Shown here: in pieces, positions 34,771-45,480 of the stretch
Layout: the number at the start of each line of letters is the position of its first letter
Position numbering within the stretch: the first letter of the stretch is position 1
Assembly: GCA_964017045.1 (NCBI GenBank)
Contig: OZ024806.1
Span: forward strand, 27,063,503-27,127,502
Reading direction: 5' to 3'
Length of the DNA: 64,000 bases
DNA from: Omphiscola glabra
Taxonomy: Eukaryota > Mollusca > Gastropoda > Lymnaeidae
The notes under the pieces: model-generated
Seen by the model: the letters and a program-made list of their open reading frames with translations, nothing else
Told to the model about the DNA's origin: nothing
Databases searched by the model: none
Program-made: the position numbers and the translations under genes

Positions 34771-36240
34771 ATGTCTCTATTAATATGGTTGACTTTGTAC
34801 CGCGTTTTGAGCCTTTGGGGATGAAGCGTTTTTTTTTTTTCAAATAAGCGTTATTTTTTATTATTATAATTACATCAACATAGTGTTATTTCTAAATACA
34901 TTAAGGTAGTGAGATTTCGCTTGATTACTTTCTAGAAAATTTTACTTTGAAAAACGTATATATTTAATAAAGTAGAATTTAATTAATGGATATTAATTTA
35001 ATGTTGGATTGCTTCTTATAAATATTTATTCGCCTACAAATATTTCTAAGTTTCGTTGAAGATTTATTAAATTTACTTTCCTTAATTGACGTACGAATTT
35101 AATCCTTTTATAATCACAAAATAATAAACAAAACGCAACCATTTTGATGTCTTTCTTCTTTCAATCAGGTAATTCAGATCTATTTTTATCAAAATTCAGT
35201 CAATCATCCTAAACTGTTGATGTGAAAAAAATATAAAAAACATTTTTTTTTTTTTTTTTATAAGTATCACTTACTTTTTTTCCTCCCGGTACACACCAAT
35301 TTTGTGAAGAGTTTGTCCAACTAAAAGACGAAAGCGTTGGTTAAGACCCAAGAAATCAAACCGTAACTTGTTTAATTCCCAGTTCTATTCTTGAAATCTT
35401 CAAGTATTTAGCAACACTGTCGCGTCAAAACGACATACATTTTTTTTTAAACACGCTCTAAATAATAAGTTAGGATAATAACTTGGGAAATATGTTAAGT
35501 CGTCGAGTAAAAGCGTAGCTCATGGAGAAACGTGAAAATGGCGAGCCTCAAAATGTAGACAAAATTGCCACCCGAGGCGGATCAATAAAAAACGATTTTT
35601 GAGTTCCTTTTCCATTTGAAGTACAGGTGATTGTATCGTTTAAATTAGGCAGCCCCCTCTCATGTTAGCGATCGTGGCCATTTCTCTAAACACCCAACTC
35701 TTCGCACGTCTTAGACAGTTTTACAATATGTTTTTTTATTTTTACAGACCAATAGCTCTATAATAGTATAAATACAATAAAAAATACAAATAAACATAAA
35801 TAGCAGTAAACTCAAAATTGAGTCTAAATACATCGGTCAGGTCCGCATCGGGGGGAGGGGGGGGGGCTGGAATTATGGCACTTGTCATGTGCCCGAGCTA
35901 TATAAGTATCCGCAGTTTTTCGAGTATTTAAAATGTACGCACATGTTTGAAACACGAAAGGGGCCCGACCTCTGTCAGCTGCCTTGAACCCTGAATTTCT
36001 TATGTGAGGACCTGCATCAGAGCAGCTTTGATAAATACAGTTTAGTCGTGAGAAATTAGTACAACTACATAAGAACGCACATATTAGTAAAAACACATAA
36101 GAACGCACACATATCTAAATACTTACACATATAGACATCGTACAGGCACATTAGGAAAGAAACTTACAAAAATCTAAGTAACTCCCAACCATTTACATCA
36201 CAACATATTAGAAACAATAACTCAATTTGTGCAGTTCATA
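34771..36240. other. AT-rich intergenic DNA downstream of the 36.3-kb gene
   Basis: Holds poly-T runs and a G-rich run (35850-35870). 36055-36190 has quasi-repeats whose minus-strand sense is TTTACTAATATGTG and TTCTTATGTG. The segment 35520-35690 begins tggagaaacgtgaaaatggcg and ends with a partly complementary cgatcgtggccatttctc, possibly an eroded MITE. No gene. Confidence 0.4.
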
Positions 36241-36241
36241 T

Positions 36242-36247
36242 TTTATT
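36242..36247 (-). promoter_or_regulatory. polyadenylation signal AATAAA
   Basis: AATAAA on the minus strand about 75 nt after the stop of the family gene ending at 36322, consistent with that stop being the true end of the gene. Confidence 0.6.
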
Positions 36248-36321
36248 GCTTTAAAAGCATTCTTTAAAGGAACGATTTTGGAAGCAGGTGTCGATCCTGC
36301 TATTTCCATGGATGAAGTTTT

Positions 36322-37026
36322 CTATCCATTATGGGTCGCAGGAGTGGGCTGGGTTGCTGGAGTGGGTTGCGTAGCTGGGGTGGGCTGCGTTGCTGGAGTG
36401 GGCTGCGTTGCTGGAGTGGGTTGCGTTGCTGGGGTTGGCTGCGTTGCTGGGGTTGGCTGCGTTGCTTGTCTTCCTCCCCTCGCTACTGTGGCTTCAGTAG
36501 CGGCGGTTGCAGCTGTTGCGGCTGTCGCAGCCGTCTCTCCAGGTGGTATCTCAGGGGTGCTTTCTGTAGTTACTCTACAGCGCTTTAAACGTATTTTAGG
36601 AATAGATTATATCAACTAAATTTTTATAACTCTTCACAAGACTCAAAATTAACACTGAGAAAACAAAAAGAAAAGCAAGAATTTTAATACGTTTAATTAA
36701 AGCACAAGCCAATATGATATATATTTATTTTTTTTTATTATATACCAAAGTGTGTTAAAATATAGTGGGTTTTTTCACTCCTCTTTTTTAATGATATATT
36801 TTCCTTTTTAAACAAAATTACCAGAATTCCATTGCTTTTTATTCCGTTGAATAATAAAATAGGTTTATTACAAAATTTTCACGTTAACTGGCTGCACATT
36901 TTTTTTGGGTTCATTTACAATGTGTCGAGTGTGTTTTAAAAACTATTGACAACATACCGAATGGCGGTGAGAGTTGACCGTTGTCACAATGACCAGCATT
37001 ATTAAGGTGCAGACAATTCTCAACAT
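36322..37026 (-). CDS. secreted Ala-Thr-X / Gln-Pro-Thr repeat protein, family member (109 aa)
   Basis: Exon 1 (37026-36958) encodes MLRIVCTLIMLVIVTTVNS plus HRHS. The acceptor TTCACCTAACAG lies 4 nt before the ATG and the donor is TCG/GTATGT, phase 0. Exon 2 (36582-36322) probably starts after TTTAAAG with CRVTTESTPEIPPGE, followed by TAATAATAATAATEATVARG and GRQ. Seven QPTPAT hexapeptides come next, and the protein ends HNG and TAG. Thr (or Arg in VAR, GGR) falls at every third residue throughout. The hexapeptide is an 18-bp tandem repeat. The exact acceptor is the least certain point, because another AG lies a few bases downstream but in the wrong phase. A signal peptide and no membrane segment indicate secretion. 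Dense Thr with Pro suggests an O-glycosylated, extended chain. Confidence 0.8.
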
Positions 37027-37987
37027 GGTTCTGTTAGGTGAATATGTTTAACAGCATGGTCAATTAATAGCACCAAACAAATTAATATTTATATAACACC
37101 AAAAAAGATCATAATCTGTCTTTAAATTTTAAACTATGTTTTGGATTGTTATTTAACAATATATTATGTATGAACTTAATGATTTTCAGTTACGTCTATG
37201 CATAAACGGTATCATGAATGAAATTATACGTGTAGTGATAAAATCGATTATTGTAATATATTAGCAAAACATAGGCGATTAAGAATAGAGCATCGCAATA
37301 AAACACTGAACTTTTAAATTGCACAAAATGATAACAAATAAGGACGCATAAAGTGAACATAGTTACTAACCGATGTCGCGTGATGCTATGGGTTCAAATG
37401 AGAAATAACGCTCTGTGTTGCCCTCAAGTTACTTTGTAGGGGATGGCTGTTGAAAGTTTCATTTATAGTGTCAAAGTAGCACCTGAAAAGTATACAACGT
37501 TCATAACCTTTATGCGTTTTATCTGATGGTATTAGCGGATTAAAAAAACGGGACGTTGATTAAATTTTATTTATTTGGCTACACGACAGTTAAACGTAAA
37601 AGTGGGATATTTAATTATGAAATTCAATAGTGATATGAAATATGTACACTGACATGCAATAACTCTTATTAGTAAAGTGTTGACATATCGACGTAATTAA
37701 TTTCATCAGGAAACCATGTACGCTGAAAAAAATTGAAGCTGTCAAATTATTGACCATTAAGTGTGTATATGTCGTTAGCTTTCAATTTTTGTCAAGCTTA
37801 ATTTCCTTACTCGAAATACTGGCTCAACATGGGTCCTCCAAGCTATTAGTTCGGGAAACTATTTTTTGAGAATATTTTTTGGTTCAAATTTCTTGTCGGG
37901 TCACATACTTGAAGTCAGACCAATTAGTTGTCTTTTCGTAACCATGTACCTTTCAAAAGAAATGAAACGATACGAAGGGCTCAAAGG
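37027..37987. other. upstream region of the 36.3-37.0 kb gene
   Basis: AT-rich. A weak donor-like ATCG/GTTAGT at 37371 on the minus strand could end a 5' UTR exon. No other feature recognised. Confidence 0.4.
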
Positions 37988-38131
37988 AAAAACCAGTGAT
38001 GTCAGGTTTTGAGAGTTTTGACTACACGGCTTTTTCAGTTGGATCTATGTGGCATTTTATTCAATTGAATGGAATATAGCCACACGGGAGATAACTTGCA
38101 AATAAAAAAAAACTGACATCACTGGGTTTTT
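37988..38131. mobile_element. MITE with 13-bp perfect terminal inverted repeats
   Basis: CCAGTGATGTCAG at 37993-38005 is the exact inverse of CTGACATCACTGG at 38113-38125. The similarity extends outward through A/T-rich bases (GGAAAAA versus GGTAAAAA). Internal sequence has no coding capacity, about 140 bp in all. Superfamily not determined; no clear target duplication. Confidence 0.75.
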
Positions 38132-38214
38132 ACCTTGAAACCTTTTATACATCTTCCGTAACACCTTCAATCGATTTCAACCAATGAAATGCCCATTGTT
38201 TTCTTAAGTAGTTT

Positions 38215-38382
38215 ATTTTAGATTAAATGAAGAATTAAGTTAACAAACGTATATTACATTCAATTATCTTTCATTTGATACGTCATTTAGTCTTACAAAC
38301 CCAACAATAATATTTTAAATCGTTTTTTAACCCCAACCTCTAACTTCCGGTACCCGGGTACCTATAGCCACTTCGTTTCTTC
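38215..38382. mobile_element. dispersed repeat, copy 2
   Basis: Diverged copy of the element at 14330-14480, with the same segment order (tgaagaattaa, tcaattatcttt, gtcttacaaacccaacaata, cttccggtacc, tagccactt). It lies just right of the 13-bp-TIR MITE. Confidence 0.7.
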
Positions 38383-38726
38383 TTTCACTTGAAACATAGC
38401 CACGAAGCAGACACAATATTTCTAATTAAAAACATTAATATTTTCGCTGTCATCACTCTGAAAGGAAAGTAAAAATAGGAGTTGCAAGAACTTTGATTGA
38501 GTAAATGCCGTAGCGACTACGGGATATAATTACGAATATTTATTTTGAGGTTGCCTCTCTTAGTCTTTAGTTTGTAGCTACCCAGCAGCCAAGGTTGGCG
38601 ATCTGAGTTACCTTCTCCTAGTTGACCTATCATCTAAGCTTGTCGAATCCTATCCATTCGGAGTGATGGTGATATTTTATTTGTAGTTTGTCTTGGTTTA
38701 GCTGAGGTTAGAACTCAAGTTATTGC

Positions 38727-39075
38727 ATGGACACAGTTGTTCGCGCAGAAATCCAGTCAACAAGTTTTGTATGGACACAGTTGTTCGCACAGAAATTCAG
38801 TCAAAAAGTTTTGCTTGGACACAGATGTTCGCGCAGAAATAAAGTCAACAAGTTTTGCTTAGACACAGTAACTTGTTCGTGCAGAAATCCAATCAAGAAG
38901 TTTTGCTTGGACACAGTTGTTCGCGTAGAAATTCAGTCATATGTTTTGTATGGACACAGTTGTTCGTGCAGAAATCCAGTCAACATATTTTGTATGGCAC
39001 AGTTGTTCGTGCAGAAATCCAGTCAACATGTTTTGTATGGACACAGTTGTTCGCGCAGAAATCCAGTCAACAAAA
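38727..39075. repeat. 44-bp minisatellite, ~8 copies
   Basis: Units of acacagttgttcgcgcagaa followed by atccagtcaacaagttttg, with small indels that break any frame. Confidence 0.92.
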
Positions 39076-40029
39076 ATTAGATCTTAAAAAAGCATATCCA
39101 AAAATTAAACGTGCATTGATCACGTGAAGACAAGTTACCGTTCTAAACAATTAAACGCATTGGTGACTTGTGTCAAACTTGACATTTGCTTTTGTAGCTC
39201 TTCGCTGTGCGCTTTTGTAATAACCCCGAAAAATAATATTACTTCCAAAAGAACACGTGTTTAAATTGATCTCTGATTTTCCTACCTATTTAATCATATT
39301 TAAATATTTCTTTGTGTATTTTTAAGTTGATATTTCGGCGATCGACTGGCTTTATCGTCAATCAAATTTTAGGTGTTAAGGAATAACAAGTGTGAGTATG
39401 ACTTACAGCCCCATTTTTCTTGATTAATTTACTTCGTTTAAAAATGTTTAATTAATGTATATATATATATTTATATATGTTGTTCGAGGTGAGCGAAGTC
39501 TTGAGTGTCTTTTCATATCGCTTTCAGCTTAATTATGTACATTTGTTTATGGATGTTAAAGATGCCTTTAAAATATTTAACCATATTCAGGGCCAATGAA
39601 ACCAACCCATTTTTCAACTGTTTTAGTCCATTTTTTTTTATACTTTTGTATGTTTCACCATTACAATGTGTTCACTTGATATAAAGTTTCCGAATGGTTC
39701 CTTAGATAACAAAAGTAAAAGAAAATCCCAGTTGTAAAGGGAGTAGACATATCCCCAAATATAGGAAAAATCTCACACGTTATGTTTGTACCAATGGTTA
39801 TTAGATGCAAACAGTTAAAACGCTAAAATTGCTATATTAGCTATAAAAGTTATCCTGTGAGACGGATTTGTACTTGTAATTTGTAGGCATCTCAGGGCCA
39901 TTGAAACACATAGTAGCAGTAAAGATATCACATAAAATAATTTTAAAAACTTCATTAAGAATAAAATGCATACATTATTTTTTATAACAAGTAAAAATTG
40001 TAAATTTTTGGTCCCATACAAAGGCGTCG
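39076..40029. other. AT-rich intergenic DNA
   Basis: The minus-strand frame 40021-39815 contains a hydrophobic stretch (MKFLKLFYVISLLLLCVSMA) that looks signal-peptide-like. It lacks the family core (I-V-C-T-L) and lies downstream, not upstream, of the nearby repeat exon, so no gene is called. Confidence 0.4.
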
Positions 40030-40069
40030 CTAAGGGATGCGTTGGCTGTAGACAACGGTTGGCACCCCC

Positions 40070-40604
40070 ACTGGTGTTTGGACACTCATTGGGGTTTGGA
40101 AATTCATAGGAGTTGGCAAATTCATTTGGTTTGGTCCACTCACTGGGTTTGGCATTACCACTGAGAATGGCACAGTAATTGGGTTTGGATATATCACTAG
40201 TGTTTGCACACTCACTGGTGTTGGCACACTCACTGGGGTTGGCACACTCACTGGGGTTGGCACACTCACTGGGGTTGGCACACTCACTGGGATTGACACA
40301 CTCACAGGTGTTGGCACACTCACTGGGGTTGGCACACTCACTGGGGTTGGCACACTAACTGGGGTTGGCACACTCAGAGTGTTGGTACAGTCACTGGGGT
40401 TGGCACACTCACTGGGGTTGGTACACTCACTGGGGTTGGCACACTCACTGGGGTTGGCACATACACCGGGGTTGGCACACTCACAGGGGTTGGCACACTC
40501 ACTGGGGTTGGCACACTCACTGGGGTTGGCACACTCACTGAGGTTGGCACACTCCCTGGGGTTGGCAATCTCACTGGGGTTGGCACACTCACTGGGGTTG
40601 TCAC
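40070..40604 (-). repeat. 18-bp minisatellite, ~29 copies
   Basis: Units of gttggcacactcactggg. On the minus strand one frame reads (P-T-P-V-S-V)n. A 17-bp unit just below 40381 breaks the 18-bp period and shifts the frame. Confidence 0.95.
40374..40604 (-). CDS. orphan second exon of a Pro-Thr-X family member, truncated by a repeat-unit frameshift
   Basis: A strong acceptor (TTTGCTCATCTTCCAATAG) is followed by in-frame GTG ACA ACC CCA, giving VTTPVSVPTPVRLPTPGSVP. PVS/VPT triplets with Ser or Thr at every third residue continue until TGA at 40374-40376 (76 codons). Starting phase and V-x-x-P opening match the exon at 63782-63913. The stop comes from one repeat unit that is 1 nt short. Beyond it, the same PTPVSV pattern continues in another frame to a stop at 40030, so an ancestral exon of about 190 codons is likely. 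No signal-peptide exon is visible between here and the next gene upstream. It may be a pseudogene, or may have a distant or divergent first exon. Confidence 0.42.
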   Translation of the reverse strand: MTTPVSVPTPVRLPTPGSVPTSVSVPTPVSVPTPVSVPTPVSVPTPVYVPTPVSVPTPVSVPTPVSVPTPVTVPTL

Positions 40605-40984
40605 CTATTGGAAGATGAGCAAATTTAACGGGACTCTCTCGAGTATGAGATATATCAGACACAAGTTAAATGTAATAGAGCAATACCCGAGCAGGTGCCA
40701 TCTAAACAGGCTATCACCAGACACAGCAAAGAGCCAGGAGGTTGGGACGACACGGAGGTCCATGTTTGTGACACCACGAGATTACAACCGTTGTTGATAA
40801 TTGCGATCACGGTGGTTTTTTGTTACATTATATTAAATAAAAACATCTAGTTCAGAAATATGTTGGTTTTGAAATATTCTATATTTTGTTTATGTTTATC
40901 TTAGAGATTCTAGGGCTTGGGAGGAATTGCATGATATCCAGTCATTTATAATCCGAATTCGTAATCTTAAAGCCTTGTGTACAA

Positions 40985-41515
40985 TCTACAAGCCTTGTAT
41001 GTAATCTCAAAGCCTTGTTTGTCATCTCAAAGCCTTGTGTGTAATCTAAAGCATTTTATGTAATCTCAAATCCTAGTAATTAGTCTCCAAGACTTGTGTG
41101 TAATCTCAAAGTCTTGTCGGTAATCTCCAAGCCTTGTATGTAATCTCAAAGTCTTGTCGGTAATCTCCAGGCCTTTTGTGTAATCTCAAAGTCTTGTCGG
41201 TAATCTCCAAGCCTTGTATGCAATCTCAAAGTCTTGTCGGTAATCTCCAAGCCTTTTGTGTAATCTCAAAGTCTTGTCGGTAATCTCCAAGCCTTGTATG
41301 TAATCTCAAATTCTTGTCGGTAATCTCCAAGCCTTTTATGTAATCTCAAAGTATTGTCGGTAATCTCCAAGCCTAGTGTGTAATCTCAAATTCTTGTCGG
41401 TAATCTCCAAGCCTAGTGTGTAATTTCAAAGCCTTGTCGGTAATCTCCAAGCCTAGTGTGTAATTTCAAAGTCTTGTATGTATTCTCAACACCTTATGGG
41501 TAATCTGAAAGCCTT
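40985..41515. repeat. 20/40-bp minisatellite
   Basis: Alternating 20-bp half-units, taatctcaaagtcttgtcgg and taatctccaagccttgtatg, make a 40-bp dimer over most of the array. Outer copies are more degenerate. Not coding. Confidence 0.92.
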
Positions 41516-42376
41516 GTTTTTTAATTGGTGCATCGCTGCAGTGAGACGTTACATGTGTTTTCGTGAAGTCAACCCTATTTCGTTAGTTTTTGTAGTTATA
41601 TTTGAGTAACTTTCGACTTTGCTAAGATTTTATAAAAGAAAAGAATAACAAACTTTATGAAATTCTTGACGTCTGAGATTAAATTTGGTTTTTTGAAATA
41701 TTTCGGAATTATAAAATTAACTAATTTAAACATCCTCCCACAAACCAACCAAAAGAAAAAAACTTGAACAAAATAATAATATACAAATCCAAAAGGTCCC
41801 TTTCGAAAAATATTTCATTTGACCGAAATCAGTTATAGCTTCGGTCAAGAGATACTTGCCGAAAAACTGCTTCACACTGCATCAATGTGTGTTTTCCAAC
41901 ATTTGACACTCAGCCTGAAAAGAAAAGCGGTGACTTGAAGTCATACCTTTCGTCATTTCAACGATGTTATCGGGAATTTCATTTTACCTTCCCCTTCAGG
42001 GAAAGGGAAAAGGATTTATGGGCGTCGGGACAATTTACGGCTACATTACCTTATCTCAAGTCAATGTGAGAGTCTACATCAAGACGATGGGCGATTCCAA
42101 TAAGTTTATTTTTTTTTTGTTCCCTGTGTTTTTGATAATTTATAAGAAATAGGACGATTTAAAATTATGAATATTCTGTCTATATTTTGAATGTAGAAGA
42201 AAACAATCCTTTTTTTTTTGTAATAACTAAAATATCAATTCATGTTTGATCTTTTGAAGGCCGCTTTCAATGCGCACCGGCCTGTGCCCTCATTCATTGC
42301 TTCCCACGTTGTTTGCACGTTCGCACCGAAAGTACTGAGAAGAACGGATTGTCTAAAAGGAACGCAAATAAAGGTA
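41516..42376. other. AT-rich intergenic DNA
   Basis: Short open frames (41887-42069 and 41964-42152 on +) have no recognisable domain. Nothing else seen. Confidence 0.45.
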
Positions 42377-42514
42377 CTCAGGAGCAGTTGCGTAACAACG
42401 GCTTGGCATTGGGGCACTTGCCAAGGGCGCCGGCCTGCGCCAGTTCAAAAGGGTGCCGCTAAATCTCTAAATAAATTAGCCAAGGGCGTAAACAACCCAG
42501 TTACGCTCCTGCTC
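42377..42514. mobile_element. MITE-like element with hAT-type ends
   Basis: Left end CAGGAGC-AGTT-GCGTAAC; right end GTTACGCTCCTG is its inverse apart from a 4-nt insertion. The interior is GC-richer than its surroundings and non-coding. Ends of the form CAG-N-GGCGTAAC are common on small hAT elements. No clean 8-bp target duplication. Confidence 0.55.
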
Positions 42515-42626
42515 AGGAGAGAGATTAAATATTTTCACTCTTTACGTATTTTCACACCCCTAATGTTTTCGTTGCCCCAGATAATAAAGATATAACAAAT
42601 ATATAGGCGACTTTTACGTAAATCAT

Positions 42627-42632
42627 TTTAAT
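42627..42632 (-). promoter_or_regulatory. possible polyadenylation signal (ATTAAA)
   Basis: Variant signal about 83 nt past the stop at 42715 on the minus strand. Confidence 0.35.
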
Positions 42633-42714
42633 GTATAGAAACACAAGTAGCTTTCAGCCACCTACTTATATATTTACAACACACCAGTCTTAGTGAAAAC
42701 ACGAAACAATTCAC

Positions 42715-43192
42715 TCATTTTCCAGGATGTTGAAAGTTATTCCCGGGATGCCTCTCTTTTGAGCGTTTTGGCGTATAACTATAACTTCTCCTATAATATG
42801 TTACTGCATACTTTGACATATCTCCTGCCGCCCCCACAGCTGCTCTCGCGGCTCTCGCCTCCGTCGCCGCTGTCGCTGCCGTAGCAGCAGTCGCTACCGT
42901 CAGGGTCCATGGTATTGAAGCTGCTCCGCTAGTAGATGTTCTATACTATTTTTTTACGATTGTTCACAAGAAGAAACCGTAAATGAGACAAACTAATATT
43001 TAAAACATTGTTTTTAATAATATTTTTTTACTTTAAAATATGTTCATGATCATATTTTCTATATCATACTTAATTAAATCGGAATTTCTTAAGAATGACA
43101 CTCACATATCTATATCATTATATTTTTTAAAAGTTCATGTTTTTTGCAAAAATAGCGCAACCTCCCCCACTCCCCCCACTCCCCCCCCCCCC

Positions 43193-43226
<34 letters not shown>

Positions 43227-44016
43227 ATGCTAAAGCCAATTAAGAAATTAAATTCCCATAACCCAGATGCTTATTACTTTATAATTAAAACTAAACAACC
43301 ACTAAAAATGCATTTTCTTATCAATCTTTATAAACTATAATATCGATTAATAGATTGAGAAGCTGCAAATTTGACAAAATATGCATACGAGTAGCGCACG
43401 TTACAATAATTATAAATTTTTCTATCCCCTCTACCTCAAACGCACATTTATTTTAAAACCCCAGAATTAAATTAATATCCTAGTGACCCACCCGCTTTTA
43501 CACCAATGACCCACGGCTTTTACACTAATGACCCACCCGCTTTTACACCAATGACCCACGGCTTTTACACTAATGACCCACCCGCTTTTACACTAATGAC
43601 CCACCTGTTTTTAAACAGCAGAGTTATCTCGCCAAATATTTCAGAAAAACAAAAGAAAATATTTTTCACCAAATACAGTGGCGATATTTTAAGAAAATAA
43701 CATCATTAGCGCAGTTATCGGGAATTTTTTTCGTGAAATCTGCGGAATCATGTTTCCTTTATCTTCCCCTTGAAAAACTCGAGTAGCTAAATGTTGGCAA
43801 TTCGGCCAAGTTTTAGCTTAATATCTTAATGGGGAAATGGTTACATTAGCCGTCCAATATATTTTATAAGCCACAAACAAAAGCGAAATTAATATAAATA
43901 ATTATAAAACAAAAACAACTCAATGTAGTGTAGGAGATTTGACGTACCTTATAGTTGCGTGAGTTGACCGTTGTCAACATGACCAGCAGAAGCAGGGTGC
44001 AGACAATGGTCGACAT
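42715..44016 (-). CDS. secreted Ala-Ala-Thr repeat protein with basic C-terminal tail, family member (99 aa)
   Basis: Exon 1 (44016-43948) encodes MSTIVCTLLLLVMLTTVNS plus RNYK. The acceptor TATCTAACAG lies 4 nt before the ATG and the donor is AAG/GTACGT, phase 0. Exon 2 (42945-42715) follows AAATAG and encodes YRTSTSGAASIPWTL, then TVATAATAATAATEARAAR. Unlike its relatives it ends in a unique Tyr/Arg/Lys-rich tail (MSKYAVTYYRRSYSYTPKR, then SKERHPGNNFQHPGK). The N-terminal part of exon 2 aligns with the 27.7-kb gene (Y..ST....PW..TVATAATAAT). Its 1-kb intron carries a 23-bp tandem repeat and a poly-C/poly-A run. A donor-like TATAT/GTAAGTAGG at 44333 may end a 5' UTR exon. The basic tail could bind an acidic surface; function is unknown. 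Confidence 0.8.
43490..43612. repeat. 23-bp tandem repeat in an intron, ~5 copies
   Basis: Units of cttttacaccaatgacccac plus ggc or ccg. A single related copy (aatgacccacccgtttt) occurs at about 27146 in the paralogous block. Confidence 0.85.
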
Positions 44017-44718
44017 GTCTCTGTTAGATAGGCGCTATTTACAGCATTGGGTACTATTTTAATGACCAACAAAATAAATCGTATATACCCCTCAATAAGA
44101 TGTCCCCATAGTTTGCTTTGAGAAATCAGATGCCTGGAAAGTTGTCTTTTAATTTTCATTGAATATAAAGGTTTACACTTCAAAATATGTTATACTAGTA
44201 CTAATAACGATTTCATCAACCACCTTTAAACATTTAGATGAAGTGCTTAGCTTGAGGAAAAAAAAACACATTTCAAAATCTACTTACTAATGTAGTACTT
44301 ACACTGAGAAGGAATGCAACAAACCTACTTACATATACGTTGAATAAAAATTTTATTGAATTTGAAATCGATCTCAAAAACAACAAAAAACAGTTCCTCT
44401 AGATTTGTTCTGCTTCTTAATGTTGAGCGCTGGAGTTATATCGTCTTTTTCGAACTATTTAATTGCGCAGTTTTATTAATTAAAAAAATTGCAGATTAAA
44501 GTATTAGGTGATTGCATAAACTGTTGGTGACTAGATCAATTTTTTTTCTGTTTCATTTCAAACAAACTTATTTGTCACCCGTAGCAATAAATGTCTATAC
44601 ATTGCAATACATACCAGTGGCTCCTAAAAATTGGATGCGTCATTGATCTAAGAAGGGGGCCCACAGTTCTTAATTTGAGATCCTTTTGTTTTCTTGTTCG
44701 TCCTTCGGAGGGCATAGT
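44017..44718. other. upstream region of the 42.7-44.0 kb gene
   Basis: Contains the candidate 5' UTR donor (44333, minus strand). AT-rich; no other feature recognised. Confidence 0.45.
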
Positions 44719-45312
44719 TTAAGTAGACTTGACTTGGGCTGTATTTTGTTTAAAGTGAAGGAGTGGGTCTCCATTCGCCAGCCTCACTCTCTCGTCATTG
44801 CCTATTTGCTCAAGACGACTGGAAACATACCATGATGGATTAGATGACCTGCAGTGTTCCTTACGTCTTACTGTGCTCTTTATGCGCTCTACATCACAAA
44901 AGTTTTCATAAATCTCATTGCCACCTAATGGGACTCCATCTCCGAGTTTGATTTCAGAGTTTGCCTTCTCATAAATGAGTTCCCCGCCAAGTGTAGCGAG
45001 TCCCCTCCAACGAATGAAACTTATCCACCCAACCAGTTCAATCCACTCAACCAGTTCAATCCACCCAACCACTTCAATCCACCCAACCAGTTCAATCCAC
45101 CCAATCAGTTCAATCCACCCAACCAGTTCAATCCACCCAACCAGTTCAATCCACCCAACCAGTTCAATCCACCCAACCAGTTCAATCCACCCAACCAGTT
45201 CAATCCACCCAACCAGTTCAATCCACCCAATGCGTCCCATCCCCGTAACGCGTCCCATGCACCCAACGCGTTCCATCCATCCAACGCGTCCAATCCACCC
45301 TACGCGTTCCAT
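44719..45312 (-). CDS. open frame: 18-bp repeat followed by a unique ~100-aa C-terminal part (uncertain)
   Basis: The frame opens in the right-hand 18-bp array and runs through about 12 WIELVG hexapeptides. It then enters a non-repetitive segment containing [20 protein letters not shown] and [20 protein letters not shown], ending [10 protein letters not shown]. The unique part has balanced composition (Cys, Trp, charged residues), unusual for chance open frames in this AT-rich window. I do not recognise it. No signal peptide or clear splice site. The opposite strand is also open (44975-45478, reading [12 protein letters not shown]), so the strand of any real gene is unresolved. It may be part of an unrecognised transposon gene. 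Confidence 0.25.
   Translation of the reverse strand: MERVGWIGRVGWMERVGCMGRVTGMGRIGWIELVGWIELVGWIELVGWIELVGWIELVGWIELVGWIELIGWIELVGWIEVVGWIELVEWIELVGWISFIRWRGLATLGGELIYEKANSEIKLGDGVPLGGNEIYENFCDVERIKSTVRRKEHCRSSNPSWYVSSRLEQIGNDERVRLANGDPLLHFKQNTAQVKST
45020..45235. repeat. 18-bp minisatellite, array A (~12 copies)
   Basis: Units of ttcaatccacccaaccag, nearly perfect. Confidence 0.95.
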
Positions 45313-45480
45313 CTACCATACGCGTTCCATCCACCCTACGCGTTCCATCCACCCTACGCGTTCCATCCACCTTACGCGTTCCATCCATCCAACGCGTTCC
45401 ATTCACTTTACGCGTTCCATCCATCCAACGCGTTCCATCCACCCAACGCGTTCCATCCACCCAATGAGTCCCATCTAACC
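45240..45480. repeat. 18-bp minisatellite, array B (~13 copies)
   Basis: Units of cgcgttccatccaccctac, same period and orientation as array A and evidently a diverged sister. The plus-strand hexapeptide changes from IHPTSS to IHPTRS between the two. Confidence 0.93.

Noticed and set aside
36275..36310. gcaggtgtcgatcctgc, like a tRNA T-arm and acceptor
   Set aside because: No anticodon arm, D-arm or matching 5' acceptor strand upstream. It lies in the 3' flank of a family gene.
39815..40021. Signal-peptide-like MKFLKLFYVISLLLLCVSMA on the minus strand
   Set aside because: It lies downstream of the nearby repeat exon in transcript order, lacks the family core and has no consensus donor in the needed phase.
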